Shown: positions 9,140 to 16,923, counted from the stretch's first letter. The stretch is 64,000 nt of DNA from Nonomuraea fuscirosea (GCF_003001935.1 NZ_PVNG01000009.1:1-64000); one strand, 5' to 3'. Notes: generated by a model not told the origin, from the letters alone. Program-made: numbers and translations.

Positions 9140-9154
9140 TTTCGCAATACGATA
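9140..9154. promoter_or_regulatory. Candidate IclR-type operator
   Basis: TTTCG-CAATA-CGATA is a near-perfect 15-base palindrome with one mismatch to TTTCG-N5-CGAAA, the general form of IclR-family operators. It lies 61 bases upstream of the first gene of the leftward operon, in the only AT-rich part of this intergenic region. A further CGAAA half-site follows at 9163-9167. I found no second copy upstream of the carrier gene at 1935. Confidence 0.5.
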
Positions 9155-9202
9155 CCCAGTCTCGAAATAGCGTCAAGGGCCGATCATGTGGGAACGTTCC
9201 AT

Positions 9203-9245
9203 GCAGAACGCCCTGACCCCCGTCCAGGGAGCCAGGGCGTTCTGC
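9203..9245 (-). terminator. Strong hairpin terminator of the Ugp-type operon
   Basis: A perfect 13-base stem, GCAGAACGCCCTG (9203-9215) with CAGGGCGTTCTGC (9233-9245), and a 17-base loop. It sits 10 bases beyond the stop of the HAD phosphatase gene. It is flanked on both sides by the self-complementary GAACGTTC (9192-9199 and 9248-9255), which can extend the stem. There is no U-tract, as is common in actinomycetes. Confidence 0.8.
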
Positions 9246-9254
9246 GGGGAACGT

Positions 9255-9944
9255 TCAGCCGATCCGGTCCGCCAGCAGCGAGATCAGCCGATCGACGGTG
9301 ACGGTCTCCAGCGGAGCCACGACGGCGCCGTGCCCGCCGGCCAGCGCCGCGCCGTCCTCCGGCACGGCCACCACCAGGCAGCCCGCGGCCAGCGCCGCCG
9401 CGATGCCCGGACGGGAGTCCTCCAGCGCCACGCAGTCACGCGGATCGACGCCCAGCCGTTCCGCCGCCGTCAGGTACGACTCGGGGTCGGGCTTCGGGCG
9501 CGCCACCTCGTCGCCGCAGACCACGGTGTCGAACATGCCGGGATCGAGCTGGGCCAGCACCTCGTCCACCAGGACCCGGTGGCTGGAGGTCACCAGGGCG
9601 GTCGGGATGCCGCGCCCGCGTACGGACCGCACCACCTCCTGGGCGCCCGGCCGCCACGGCACCCCGAGGGCGAACAGCTGCCGGGTACGCTCCAGCAGCC
9701 AGGCGGCCGACTCCTCGACGTCCGCGGCGACGCCGAGGTCCTCCTGCACGATCCGGGCGGTGTCCCGCAGATTGCTGCCGACCACCCGGCGGCGGATCTC
9801 GGCCGACAGCGTGCCGCCGAGCCTTTCGGCGAAGTCGGCCAGGCTCACGTCCCAGAGAGGTTCGCTGTCGAACAGCGTGCCGTCCATGTCGAACAGCGCC
9901 GCCGCCAGCACACCCGTGCCGGGGACAGCCGTCTCGGTCGTCAC
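9255..9944 (-). CDS. HAD superfamily phosphatase (beta-phosphoglucomutase-like)
   Basis: A 229-residue HAD hydrolase of subfamily IA. Motif I is LFDMDGTLFDSEPLW with the nucleophile and general acid aspartates, motif II TALVTSSHR, motif III lysine in DEVARPKPDPESYL, and motif IV VALEDSRPGIAAALAAG. It is the last gene of the ABC-transporter operon. Its GTG start (9944) overlaps the stop of the glycerophosphodiesterase gene as GTGA, so the two are coupled. A role in dephosphorylating glycerol-3-phosphate or a sugar phosphate released by that operon is inferred. The family also includes phosphoglycolate phosphatase and mutases, so substrate is uncertain. Confidence 0.88.
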   Translation of the reverse strand: MTTETAVPGTGVLAAALFDMDGTLFDSEPLWDVSLADFAERLGGTLSAEIRRRVVGSNLRDTARIVQEDLGVAADVEESAAWLLERTRQLFALGVPWRPGAQEVVRSVRGRGIPTALVTSSHRVLVDEVLAQLDPGMFDTVVCGDEVARPKPDPESYLTAAERLGVDPRDCVALEDSRPGIAAALAAGCLVVAVPEDGAALAGGHGAVVAPLETVTVDRLISLLADRIG

Positions 9945-10666
9945 CGGAGCGCCTCGGCCAGCCACCGCCGCGCCGTGCGGGGATCGTCGCTGGTCGTCCC
10001 GTCCACGCCGAGTTCGAGCCAGCGCCGCAGGTCGCCCGCGTCGCGCGTGGGCCAGCCGTGCACCGGGACGCCCTCGTCGTGCAGCTGCTTGACGACCTCG
10101 GCGGTCAGGCCCTCGCCGCCGCTGTGGATCCGGCTGGACCCGGTGTCCTCGATCAGTTTCCGGTAGCCGCCGGGGTGGGCCTCGGCGGTGGTCCACTTGG
10201 ACACGATGATGCCGCGCGGGATCTCCGGCAGCTTCTCGGCCACGGTGGCCATCGCCTCGACGGAGAAACCGGTCAGGATCGTCCGCTCGGCGTAATCGGG
10301 GTGCAGGGGGAAGAAGCCGGTCAGGCCGTCGATGGCGGCCAGATCCTTGATCTCCAGCTGGACGAACCGGGTCGTCGCCGCGTACATCTGCTCCAGCGTG
10401 GGCACCCGCTCACCCCCGCCCACGTCGACCGCGCTGATCTCCGCCCAGGTCAGCTCCGCGACGGGGCCCAGATCCCGGCCGGCCGGCCCGGCCGCGGTCC
10501 GGTCCAAGGTGGCGTCGTGCAGCATGAAGAGCTGCCCGTCCGAGCTGATCCGCACGTCGGTCTCCAGCTCGTCCACGCCGACCTCTTCGGCCACGCGAAA
10601 GGACGCGATGGTGTTCTCGGGTGCTTCGGCCATGGCGCCGCGGTGTCCGACGATGGCAAATGCCAC
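9941..10666 (-). CDS. ugpQ: Glycerophosphodiester phosphodiesterase
   Basis: A 241-residue GDPD-family enzyme, the size of cytosolic UgpQ. The catalytic and metal-binding motifs are clear: HRGAMAEAPENTIASF at the N-terminus, VDELETDVRISSDGQ with the metal-binding Glu/Asp pair, and MLHDATLDRT. It hydrolyses glycerophosphodiesters to glycerol-3-phosphate and an alcohol. No signal peptide is seen, so it acts in the cytoplasm on imported substrate. Start is GTG 10666 with GAGAGGAAG just upstream. It lies 86 bases after the binding-protein gene in the same operon, which supports an Ugp-like role. Confidence 0.92.
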   Translation of the reverse strand: MAFAIVGHRGAMAEAPENTIASFRVAEEVGVDELETDVRISSDGQLFMLHDATLDRTAAGPAGRDLGPVAELTWAEISAVDVGGGERVPTLEQMYAATTRFVQLEIKDLAAIDGLTGFFPLHPDYAERTILTGFSVEAMATVAEKLPEIPRGIIVSKWTTAEAHPGGYRKLIEDTGSSRIHSGGEGLTAEVVKQLHDEGVPVHGWPTRDAGDLRRWLELGVDGTTSDDPRTARRWLAEALR

Positions 10667-10752
10667 GATCTTCCTCTCTCACTGTGGTTTGTTGCGGGGG
10701 GGAGTCTCGTGGGGGGAGCAGCCGGCGGAGCGGCGGCACGAGAGGTCCGGGG

Positions 10753-12090
10753 TCAGGTGGCCACCAGCCGCTGATACTTCGGCAGGACTCGCTGGACGGC
10801 CGGGTGGAGGGTCCGGTTCGCCTCGCGCAGCGCCTCGCGCGGGTCGGCGTTGGAGGCGTACACCTTCTGCAGCACGATCAGCATCTCGGAGATCGTCTCG
10901 TTCACGTACCGGCGCATCACGTCCGCCTGACGGGCGCGGCTGAGCTGGTCCTGGGCGACCTGGTACGCGGGCGTCGCGGCGTTGCGTTCCTTGATCTTCG
11001 GCGAGCTGAGCGAGCTGGTGGTCACCGGGAGATAGCCGGTGTTGAGGCTCCACTCGGGCGCGCCCTTGTCGGCGAGGTACTTGACCAGCTCCCAGGTCGC
11101 CTGCTTGCGCGTCCTGGTCGAGTTGCGCATGATGGCCAGCCCGCTGCCTCCGGTCGGCACGCCCGGCGCGTCCTGCTCGGGCAGGAAGGCCGCGCCGAAC
11201 TCGAACTCGGCCGCCTTGAGCAGCGAGGTCAGCGCGCCGGTGGAGTTGCAGATGGTCGCCGTCACGCCGGCCGCGAAGTCGGCGTTGACGTCGCCGGCCA
11301 GGTAGGCCATCTGGTCGTCGTGGATGAACGCCCGGTCGAACTCGAGGGCGGCGACGGTCTGCTCGGAGTCCAGCCGCGACGTCATGCCCTCGGAGTAGCT
11401 GCCGTCGAAGGCCCAGCTCGACCCCTGGAAGTACCAGTCGTCCTTGCCGGTGTAGCCGCGCATCTTGACCGGTGAGCCGCGGTACTTGAAGCCCTTGAGC
11501 TGACGGCCCCACTCCCGCAGCTCGGTGAACGTCTTCGGCCCGCGGTCGGGCAGCCCGGCGGCGGCGAAGATCTCCTTGTTGTAGTAGAAGAGGGGCGTCG
11601 AGCGGGCCCAGGGCAGCCAGTAGACCTGGTCCCTGATGGTGCCCTCGGCCAGGAACCTCGGGTGGAAGGCGTCGGCGCGGAAGCCGGCGTCGAAGTAGCC
11701 GCTGAGCGGTTCCAGCGTCTCGGCGAGGAAGTAGCGGTTCCAGTTCACGTCGCTGAGCGTGACGAGGTCGGGAACCTGCCCCACGGCGAAGCTGGCGGCC
11801 AGCTTCGAGTCGAGCGCGGGATAGCCGGGGAACAGCTGGATCTCGCAGTAGATGTCCTGCTGCGCGGCGTTGAACCCGTCGATGATGGTCTGCAGGACCT
11901 CGGCGTTGTGCGCAGTGAACGCACTCCACAGCACGACCCGCTGGCGGCGCGCGAACTTCTCCGGCACCTGCCCGCTCACCTGGGCGTAGTCGCCTTCCAT
12001 GCGGCCGACGCAGCCGCTCAGCGCCAGACTGGCCACGGCGGCGGTGGCGCCGGTCAGGAGCCGGCGCCGGCTGAAACTCGTCCCGGTCAC
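10753..12090 (-). CDS. ABC transporter solute-binding lipoprotein, UgpB-like
   Basis: A 445-residue extracellular solute-binding protein of the sugar/glycerol-3-phosphate family. The N-terminus carries SRRRLLTGATAAVASLALSG followed by cysteine, which reads as a twin-arginine signal joined to a lipobox, so export by Tat and lipid anchoring are likely. The body begins VVLWSAFTAHNAEVLQTIIDGFN, typical of UgpB/MalE-like proteins. GTG 12090 is chosen because GAAGGGACC lies 5 to 13 bases before it; an in-frame ATG at 12126 exists. It follows the two permease genes and precedes glycerophosphodiesterase, so a glycerophosphodiester or glycerol-3-phosphate ligand is inferred. Confidence 0.88.
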   Translation of the reverse strand: MTGTSFSRRRLLTGATAAVASLALSGCVGRMEGDYAQVSGQVPEKFARRQRVVLWSAFTAHNAEVLQTIIDGFNAAQQDIYCEIQLFPGYPALDSKLAASFAVGQVPDLVTLSDVNWNRYFLAETLEPLSGYFDAGFRADAFHPRFLAEGTIRDQVYWLPWARSTPLFYYNKEIFAAAGLPDRGPKTFTELREWGRQLKGFKYRGSPVKMRGYTGKDDWYFQGSSWAFDGSYSEGMTSRLDSEQTVAALEFDRAFIHDDQMAYLAGDVNADFAAGVTATICNSTGALTSLLKAAEFEFGAAFLPEQDAPGVPTGGSGLAIMRNSTRTRKQATWELVKYLADKGAPEWSLNTGYLPVTTSSLSSPKIKERNAATPAYQVAQDQLSRARQADVMRRYVNETISEMLIVLQKVYASNADPREALREANRTLHPAVQRVLPKYQRLVAT

Positions 12091-12142
12091 GCTGGGTCCC
12101 TTCTGATCGAACCGGATCGCAGGCACATGGTCATCACCGTCA

Positions 12143-13015
12143 TCACCGGCGAACCGCGCTGCCGGCCAGACCGGCGACGATGTAACGCTGTGCCAGCAGG
12201 AAGACGATCGCCACCGGCAGGACGACGAACAGGGTTCCGGCCATCAGCGCGCCCCAGTCGTTGATGCCGTCGTTCTCCTTGAGGTAGAGCAGCCCGATCG
12301 GCAGCGTCCGCATGTTGACCGAGTTCGTCACGATCAGCGGCCAGACGAAGCCGTTCCACTCGTCGATCAGGGCGATCAGCCCGACCGTGATGATCGCCGG
12401 CCGGGCCATCGGCATGATGACCGAGAAGATCCTGCGCAGGTGCCCGGCGCCGTCGAGCTGCGCCGCCTCCAGCACCTCGTACGGGAGCGAACGGAAGAAC
12501 TGGTGCAGCAGGAAGGTGCCGAACGCCGACGCCACGCCCGGCAGGATCAGGCCGGCATAGGTGTTCAGCAGGTTCATCTGGCCGACGGTGATGTAGTTCA
12601 CCAGCAGGGTCACGTGCCCCGGCACCATCAGCGCGCCGAGCATGAAGATGAACAGGTAACGCTTGCCGGGGAACGGCAGGAAGGCGAAGGCGTAGGCGGT
12701 GGAGATGGCCAGCACCACCTTGAGCACCGTCCCGATCGCCGCCACCACGACCGAGTTGATCAGGAACTGGTCGAACGGCGCCAACGTCCAGGCGTTGACG
12801 AAGTTCTCCAGCGTCAGCGATCGCGGGATCAGCCGCATCGGCCAGCTGTTGATGTCGGCGTTCGTCTTGAACGCCGTACTGACGAAGAGATAGAGCGGGA
12901 TCAGGAAGACCAGGGCGGTGATCACCAGGGCGAGCACGCCCCACCAGCGCGTACGGCGGGAGCCGGGTTCGCGCGGGGCGGGCTCGGTCGCCGCAGCGGT
13001 AGGCATGACCGTCAT
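12143..13015 (-). CDS. ABC transporter permease, UgpE/MalG type
   Basis: A 290-residue inner-membrane permease with six predicted helices. The cytoplasmic EAA loop reads YEVLEAAQLDGAGHLRRIF, the contact point for the ATPase. The first helix follows a short charged N-terminus. Its ATG (13015) overlaps the stop of the upstream permease by one base (TGATG), so the two permeases are translationally coupled and presumably form a heterodimer. No ATP-binding subunit gene lies in this operon; actinomycetes often use one shared MsmK-type ATPase for such importers. Confidence 0.9.
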   Translation of the reverse strand: MTVMPTAAATEPAPREPGSRRTRWWGVLALVITALVFLIPLYLFVSTAFKTNADINSWPMRLIPRSLTLENFVNAWTLAPFDQFLINSVVVAAIGTVLKVVLAISTAYAFAFLPFPGKRYLFIFMLGALMVPGHVTLLVNYITVGQMNLLNTYAGLILPGVASAFGTFLLHQFFRSLPYEVLEAAQLDGAGHLRRIFSVIMPMARPAIITVGLIALIDEWNGFVWPLIVTNSVNMRTLPIGLLYLKENDGINDWGALMAGTLFVVLPVAIVFLLAQRYIVAGLAGSAVRR

Positions 13016-13995
13016 CAGTAGTGAACCCTCCGCTCGACGAATCGGAACTGCAGGACGGTGATCGCCATCAGCACCACGAACATGATCATGGAAGCCGCAC
13101 TGGAGACGCCGACGTTGCCGCGGTTGAACGCCTCGTCATAGATGAACCAGCTCAACGTGGTGGTGGACCGGGCGGGCCCGCCGCCGGTCATCATGGCGAT
13201 CACGTCGAAGGACTGGAAGGCCGAGATCGTCTGCGTGATCACCAGGAAAAACGTGGTGGGGGAGAGCAGCGGGAAGATCATCCGACGGAACTGCGTCCAC
13301 CGTCCGGCGCCGTCGATCCTGGCCGCCTCCAGCACCTGGGCCGGGATCTGCTGGATGCCCACCAGGTAGACGATCGCGACGAAGCCGAGGCCCTTCCAGA
13401 TGGAGACGATGATCAGCGCCCACAGCGCCCACGAGTCGTCGTTCGTCCAGGCCGGCGAGCTCGCTCCGAACGCCTCGAACACGAGCCGGCTGAGGCCGGT
13501 GTTCGGATCGAAGATGAACAGCCAGATGGTCGCGATCGCCGCCCCGGACAGCACGTGCGGGGCGAAGGCGAGCGTCTGCACCGCGTTGGCGCCCCGGAGG
13601 CGCTGTGCGAACAACATGGCCAGCGCCAGGCCGAGCACCAGGGTCACGACCACCACCACGACCACCCACACCAGGGTGCGGAACAGCACCTCGGGGAAGG
13701 ACCAGCCGCTGAACAGGGACTGATAGTTCAGCAGGCCGGCCCACTCCGCCTGGGGCGAGATGAAGTCCCAGGTGGTGAAGCTCAGGTAGACGTTCTCGAT
13801 GATCGGCCAGTACGAGAACACGGCGATCAACGCCAGGTTGGGCAGCGCGAACGCGGCGAACAGCAGATACCCGCGCCATCGGCGGCGTGCCGCGGCACGC
13901 CGCCCATCGGCCGTCGTTTCCCGGGCATCGGCCGTTTGGCGGGCGCTGTCGGAGAGGGCTGATCTCGCGTCGAGATCGCTTGCTCCACTGCTCAC
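13015..13995 (-). CDS. ABC transporter permease, UgpA/MalF type
   Basis: A 326-residue permease with six predicted helices and a long basic, Ala/Arg-rich cytoplasmic N-terminus before the first helix (LLFAAFALPNLALIAVFSYW). The EAA loop is AQVLEAARIDGAGRWTQFRR. It is the first gene of the leftward operon, which continues with the second permease, binding protein, glycerophosphodiesterase and HAD phosphatase. The start is GTG 13995 with only a weak ribosome site; the DeoR-family gene diverges 137 bases away and probably controls it. Confidence 0.9.
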   Translation of the reverse strand: MSSGASDLDARSALSDSARQTADARETTADGRRAAARRRWRGYLLFAAFALPNLALIAVFSYWPIIENVYLSFTTWDFISPQAEWAGLLNYQSLFSGWSFPEVLFRTLVWVVVVVVVTLVLGLALAMLFAQRLRGANAVQTLAFAPHVLSGAAIATIWLFIFDPNTGLSRLVFEAFGASSPAWTNDDSWALWALIIVSIWKGLGFVAIVYLVGIQQIPAQVLEAARIDGAGRWTQFRRMIFPLLSPTTFFLVITQTISAFQSFDVIAMMTGGGPARSTTTLSWFIYDEAFNRGNVGVSSAASMIMFVVLMAITVLQFRFVERRVHY

Positions 13996-14053
13996 GGGCT
14001 ACCACCCATCCGCATCGAGGTCGAACAGGTGCAGACTTTACTGGCGGTCTCGT

Positions 14054-14109
14054 GGACGAATCTGTTCATATGGGGGCGAATCTGTGACCATTACGCGAAC
14101 GTTTCGTCC
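14054..14109. promoter_or_regulatory. Candidate DeoR/GlpR-type operator repeats
   Basis: The region between the divergent ABC operon and DeoR gene carries CGAATCTGT twice as direct repeats (14057-14065 and 14077-14085), exactly 20 bases apart, which is about two helical turns. GGACGAA (14054-14060) is mirrored by TTCGTCC (14103-14109) beside the regulator gene. GlpR-like proteins bind TTCG-containing repeats, so autoregulation plus control of the transporter operon is a reasonable inference. Confidence 0.5.
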
Positions 14110-14132
14110 AGATGTGCAAGGGTGACAACAAG

Positions 14133-14912
14133 GTGTCAAGCTCGTTTCACGGCCGTGCCTTCGATCGTCAGCAGCGGATCCTCACCTATGTCAGGAGCGA
14201 GGGCCGCGCGGTCGTCTCCGACATCGCCGACCTGTTCTCGATCTCGCCCGCGACGCTGCGCCGGGACCTGCGGGCGCTCGAGGCGCAGCGCCTGATCGCC
14301 CGCTCGTACGGCGTCTTCTACCCCACGGACATCGGGCGTTTCGAGACGCCGGTGGAGCACCGGCGCAAGGCCAAGACCGAGGAACGGCTGATGATCGCCG
14401 AAGCCGCGGTCGCCATGATGGTCGACGTCGACACGGTCTTCCTCGACGAGGGAGCGCTGCCGGAGGACCTGGTCGGGCCGATGCGCCGGCTGCACCGGAT
14501 GACCGTCGTGACGCGCTCGCTGACCATCGCCGCCGAACTCAACCGCCAGACCGACCACGACGTCATCATGGTCGGCGGCCGGCTACGCCCGAAGACCATG
14601 GGCACCGTCGACCGATGGGCGACCGCGATGCTCGCGGAGCTGAACGTCGACCTGGCCTTCATGGGCACCAACGGCGTGTCGCTCGACCGCGGGCTGACCA
14701 CTCCCGACCCGGCCGTGGCCCAGGCCAAGACGGCGGCCCTGCAGGCGGCCCGCCAGACGGTGCTGGTGTGCGAGCACACCAAGTTCGGCGTGGCCAGCTT
14801 CGCCAAGTTCGCCGACATCGAGCAGCTGACGTACGTCATCACCGGCAAACAGCTGCCCCGGGCCACCGCCCAACGCTACGGCGACTCCGGTCCGCGCGTC
14901 CTGCGCGTTTAG
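14133..14912 (+). CDS. DeoR/GlpR family transcriptional regulator
   Basis: A 259-residue repressor. The N-terminal helix-turn-helix reads RQQRILTYVRSEGRAVVSDIADLFSISPATLRRDL, and the C-terminal DeoR sensor domain holds the phospho-sugar-binding segments VDTVFLDEGALPEDL, MTVVTRSLTIA, FMGTNGVSLDRGLTTPD and VLVCEHTKFG. Members usually respond to a sugar phosphate or glycerol-3-phosphate. GTG 14133 is preferred because AAGGG lies 10 bases upstream; an in-frame ATG at 14112 has no ribosome site. It is divergent from the Ugp-type transporter operon, which fits a glycerol-3-phosphate-responsive repressor of that operon. Confidence 0.92.
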   Translation: MSSSFHGRAFDRQQRILTYVRSEGRAVVSDIADLFSISPATLRRDLRALEAQRLIARSYGVFYPTDIGRFETPVEHRRKAKTEERLMIAEAAVAMMVDVDTVFLDEGALPEDLVGPMRRLHRMTVVTRSLTIAAELNRQTDHDVIMVGGRLRPKTMGTVDRWATAMLAELNVDLAFMGTNGVSLDRGLTTPDPAVAQAKTAALQAARQTVLVCEHTKFGVASFAKFADIEQLTYVITGKQLPRATAQRYGDSGPRVLRV

Positions 14913-15026
14913 TGCGGTGACCACTGACACACGTAGCGGATGGTGATCATTCCGAAATAAGATGACGCATCAACCGGGGTCGCGCCAGAATGCGGAGGCC
15001 GCCCGCCGCACCTGGAGGATCCCCTT

Positions 15027-15527
15027 ATGCGCCGTTCCCTCGGCCTGCTCACCGTCGCCGCCACGCTGACCACGTTCGCCGCACCCATGAGCACGGCGCA
15101 GGCCGTCACGCCCTCCTCGTCCGCCGCCGCGGTGGGGACGGCGCGGGAGAACATGGTGGTGCGGCTGGTCAACGCCCGGCGGGCGAAGAAGAAGGGCTGC
15201 CGGGCGCTCAAGCACCACCCGCGACTCCACCGGGCCGCCCACGCGCACGCGGCCGACATGGCGGTGCACGGCTACTTCTCCCACGACTCCCGCGACGGCC
15301 GGGGCTACATCGACCGTGTCAAGGCGGCCGGCTACAAGCGCGGCGGCAGTTGGGCGGAGCTCCTCGGCAAGGGCCAGCGCACCCCGGCCGTGATCGTGGG
15401 GTCCTGGATGAACGACCCCGGAAGCAAGGCCTCCCTCCTGAACTGCAAGTTCGCCTACACCGGGGTCGGCGCCGTCGAGGACGCCAACGGCGTGATCGTC
15501 TGGACCCAGCTCTTCGCCACCAAGTGA
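15027..15527 (+). CDS. Secreted CAP/SCP-like domain protein, divergent active site
   Basis: A 166-residue protein with a Sec signal peptide (about 1-26, ending STAQA). The rest matches the CAP (cysteine-rich secretory, PR-1) fold: MVVRLVNARRAKKGC-type helix, HAHAADMAVHGYFSHDS and a terminal GVGAVEDANGVIVWTQLF strand. The first active-site histidine is retained in YFSHDS. The usual GENIA is replaced by WAELLG, and the usual SPGHRxNIL is DPGSKASLL, so the second histidine is lost. GGAGG at 15014-15018 supports ATG 15027. The family function in bacteria is poorly known; this copy may bind rather than catalyse. Confidence 0.85.
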   Translation: MRRSLGLLTVAATLTTFAAPMSTAQAVTPSSSAAAVGTARENMVVRLVNARRAKKKGCRALKHHPRLHRAAHAHAADMAVHGYFSHDSRDGRGYIDRVKAAGYKRGGSWAELLGKGQRTPAVIVGSWMNDPGSKASLLNCKFAYTGVGAVEDANGVIVWTQLFATK

Positions 15528-15548
15528 CCCGCTCCGGGCCTGCCGTCT

Positions 15549-15848
15549 TCAGAGGAGGAACGGATCCGTCCGCCGGGCGTAGTCGTCGGGGAGGCGGACA
15601 TCGGTCAACGGAATCACCCGGCCGACGGGCGATGCGCCGCGCACGATGACCGATCGCAACCGCTTCCGGCAGAGCTCGGTCGGCGGTTCGCTCAGGACGA
15701 GGCTGCTGTAGCGCTCCTTCCGCAGCTCCAGGCAGAGCGCCTTGATCAGCCGGGAGGCGAGCTCCGGGCGGCGGTTTCGCGCGGCTTCGTTGCCAGGTCG
15801 GCTGCGCTGAGCGACAGTTGGGTGGTCGGCTGGAATGAAGAGGGCTCG
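15549..15848 (-). pseudogene. Remnant of a C-terminal coding region without a start
   Basis: Read leftward, about 100 codons with high third-position GC end at a TGA (15549-15551). The last 70 residues look like real protein, running from RRPELASRLIKALCLELRKE through VIVRGASPVGRVIPLTDV to DDYARRTDPFLL. No usable start codon precedes them: the frame is closed by a stop inside the TIR gene at about 15870, and the region upstream of 15788 reads poorly. It looks like the tail of a gene cut off when the TIR gene region arrived. I do not recognise the family. Confidence 0.45.
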
Positions 15849-15850
15849 CC

Positions 15851-16702
15851 GTGACGCGGATTTTCATCAGCTATCGCCGTCGCGACACTGCCGCAGTGGC
15901 GATCGAACTGGAAAAGGAGCTCGGGCGGGCGTTCGGCCGCAGGAAGATCTACCGGGACCAGGTCTCTCTTCAGCCCGGACAGGACTGGCTGCGGGAACTG
16001 GTCCGGGCGATAGCGTCGAGTGACCTGCTCGTGGCTCTCATCGGTGCGCAGTGGGTAGGCGAAACAGATTTGAGCGGTCGAACGCGTATCCATGATCGAC
16101 GTGACGTCGTCCGGATGGAGATCGCCACGGCCTATGCCGAGCGGGTTCCGATCATGCCAGTCCTGGTGGATCGAGCAGCCATGCCGCGCCCGGAGGATCT
16201 CCCCTTGAGTGTCGCCAGACTCACCCGCATCAACTGCGTCGAACTGAGCAGCGATACTCTCCGCGAAGACATCGCCCGCCTCGTTCAGGACGTGCGCAGC
16301 CTGCCGCGCAGAGTGCGCTCGTCGAAAGAGCGGTCCGCCGATGACCTGGTCGGCATGTGGGCGAGCGAGAACCCTGGCAACGCTCTTCTTCACTTCACCT
16401 TCCACGCCGACGGAACCTACGAGTACGCGGGTATCCTCCGCCAGGAGCGGCCGTCCGGATCGATGATCTTCGAGTCGTACCAGGCGGGGGAGTACTTTCC
16501 AGGTGAGGGCAAGGTGCGCCTGGACGCGATTCATGCGAACTCCAGCCGTCATGATCCGGACTCGCCCGAGGAAAACTATGTGAATCGCCCGGAGCGCGCC
16601 GATGAAAGCGAGTACGTCTACGAGCGCTCGCGAGGGCCGGCGGATCGGCTGATCCTGGTTGACCGTTCGGGGAGGCGTGTTCCTTATCGCCGCGTCGGCT
16701 GA
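15851..16702 (+). CDS. TIR-domain protein with C-terminal beta-rich domain
   Basis: A 283-residue cytoplasmic protein. Residues 1-150 form a TIR domain: RIFISYRRRDTAAVAIELEK, KIYRDQVSLQPGQDW, SSDLLVALIGAQWVGETDL, then VVRMEIATAYAERVPIMPVL with E90 at the position of the conserved glutamate needed for NAD cleavage in active TIRs. After a basic linker, residues about 165-283 read as alternating strands (GMWASENPGNALLHFTFHADG ... GEYFPGEGKVRLDAI), like small lipocalin or calycin-type sensor domains. Start is GTG 15851 with AAGAGGG upstream. Third-position GC is lower than in neighbours, a hint of transfer. Bacterial TIR proteins include antiphage NADases; no partner defence gene is adjacent. Confidence 0.85.
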   Translation: MTRIFISYRRRDTAAVAIELEKELGRAFGRRKIYRDQVSLQPGQDWLRELVRAIASSDLLVALIGAQWVGETDLSGRTRIHDRRDVVRMEIATAYAERVPIMPVLVDRAAMPRPEDLPLSVARLTRINCVELSSDTLREDIARLVQDVRSLPRRVRSSKERSADDLVGMWASENPGNALLHFTFHADGTYEYAGILRQERPSGSMIFESYQAGEYFPGEGKVRLDAIHANSSRHDPDSPEENYVNRPERADESEYVYERSRGPADRLILVDRSGRRVPYRRVG

Positions 16703-16923
16703 CGTCCAAGATCAGCGCTTCTCATGGTCGTGCGGGCGGGCGTCGAGCGGGGGATGTGGCTGGACGGGCCGCACGCCCGAGGCGGCATTCCTGCCTACGC
16801 CCGGACCGGAAGGTGAGGCTCGCAGCCCACGGTCACCGGCAATGTGCGCTCCAGGCTCGCCGCGTAGTCCGGCGGCTCGAAGGCGTTGTGGGTGGATGCT
16901 TCAGGGGCTACGATCCTTTCATG

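Noticed and set aside
15027..16702. CAP protein plus TIR protein as a linked defence pair
   Set aside because: A gene remnant and 320 bases separate them, and the CAP protein is exported while the TIR protein is cytoplasmic; nothing supports joint action.
16795..16920. Short leftward coding-like tail reading THNAFEPPDYAASLERTLPV and ending HLPVRA
   Set aside because: Codon use is suggestive and the THNxFExPD text recalls arabinofuranosidase ends, but it is only about 40 codons with no start, and similarity cannot be confirmed by reading.
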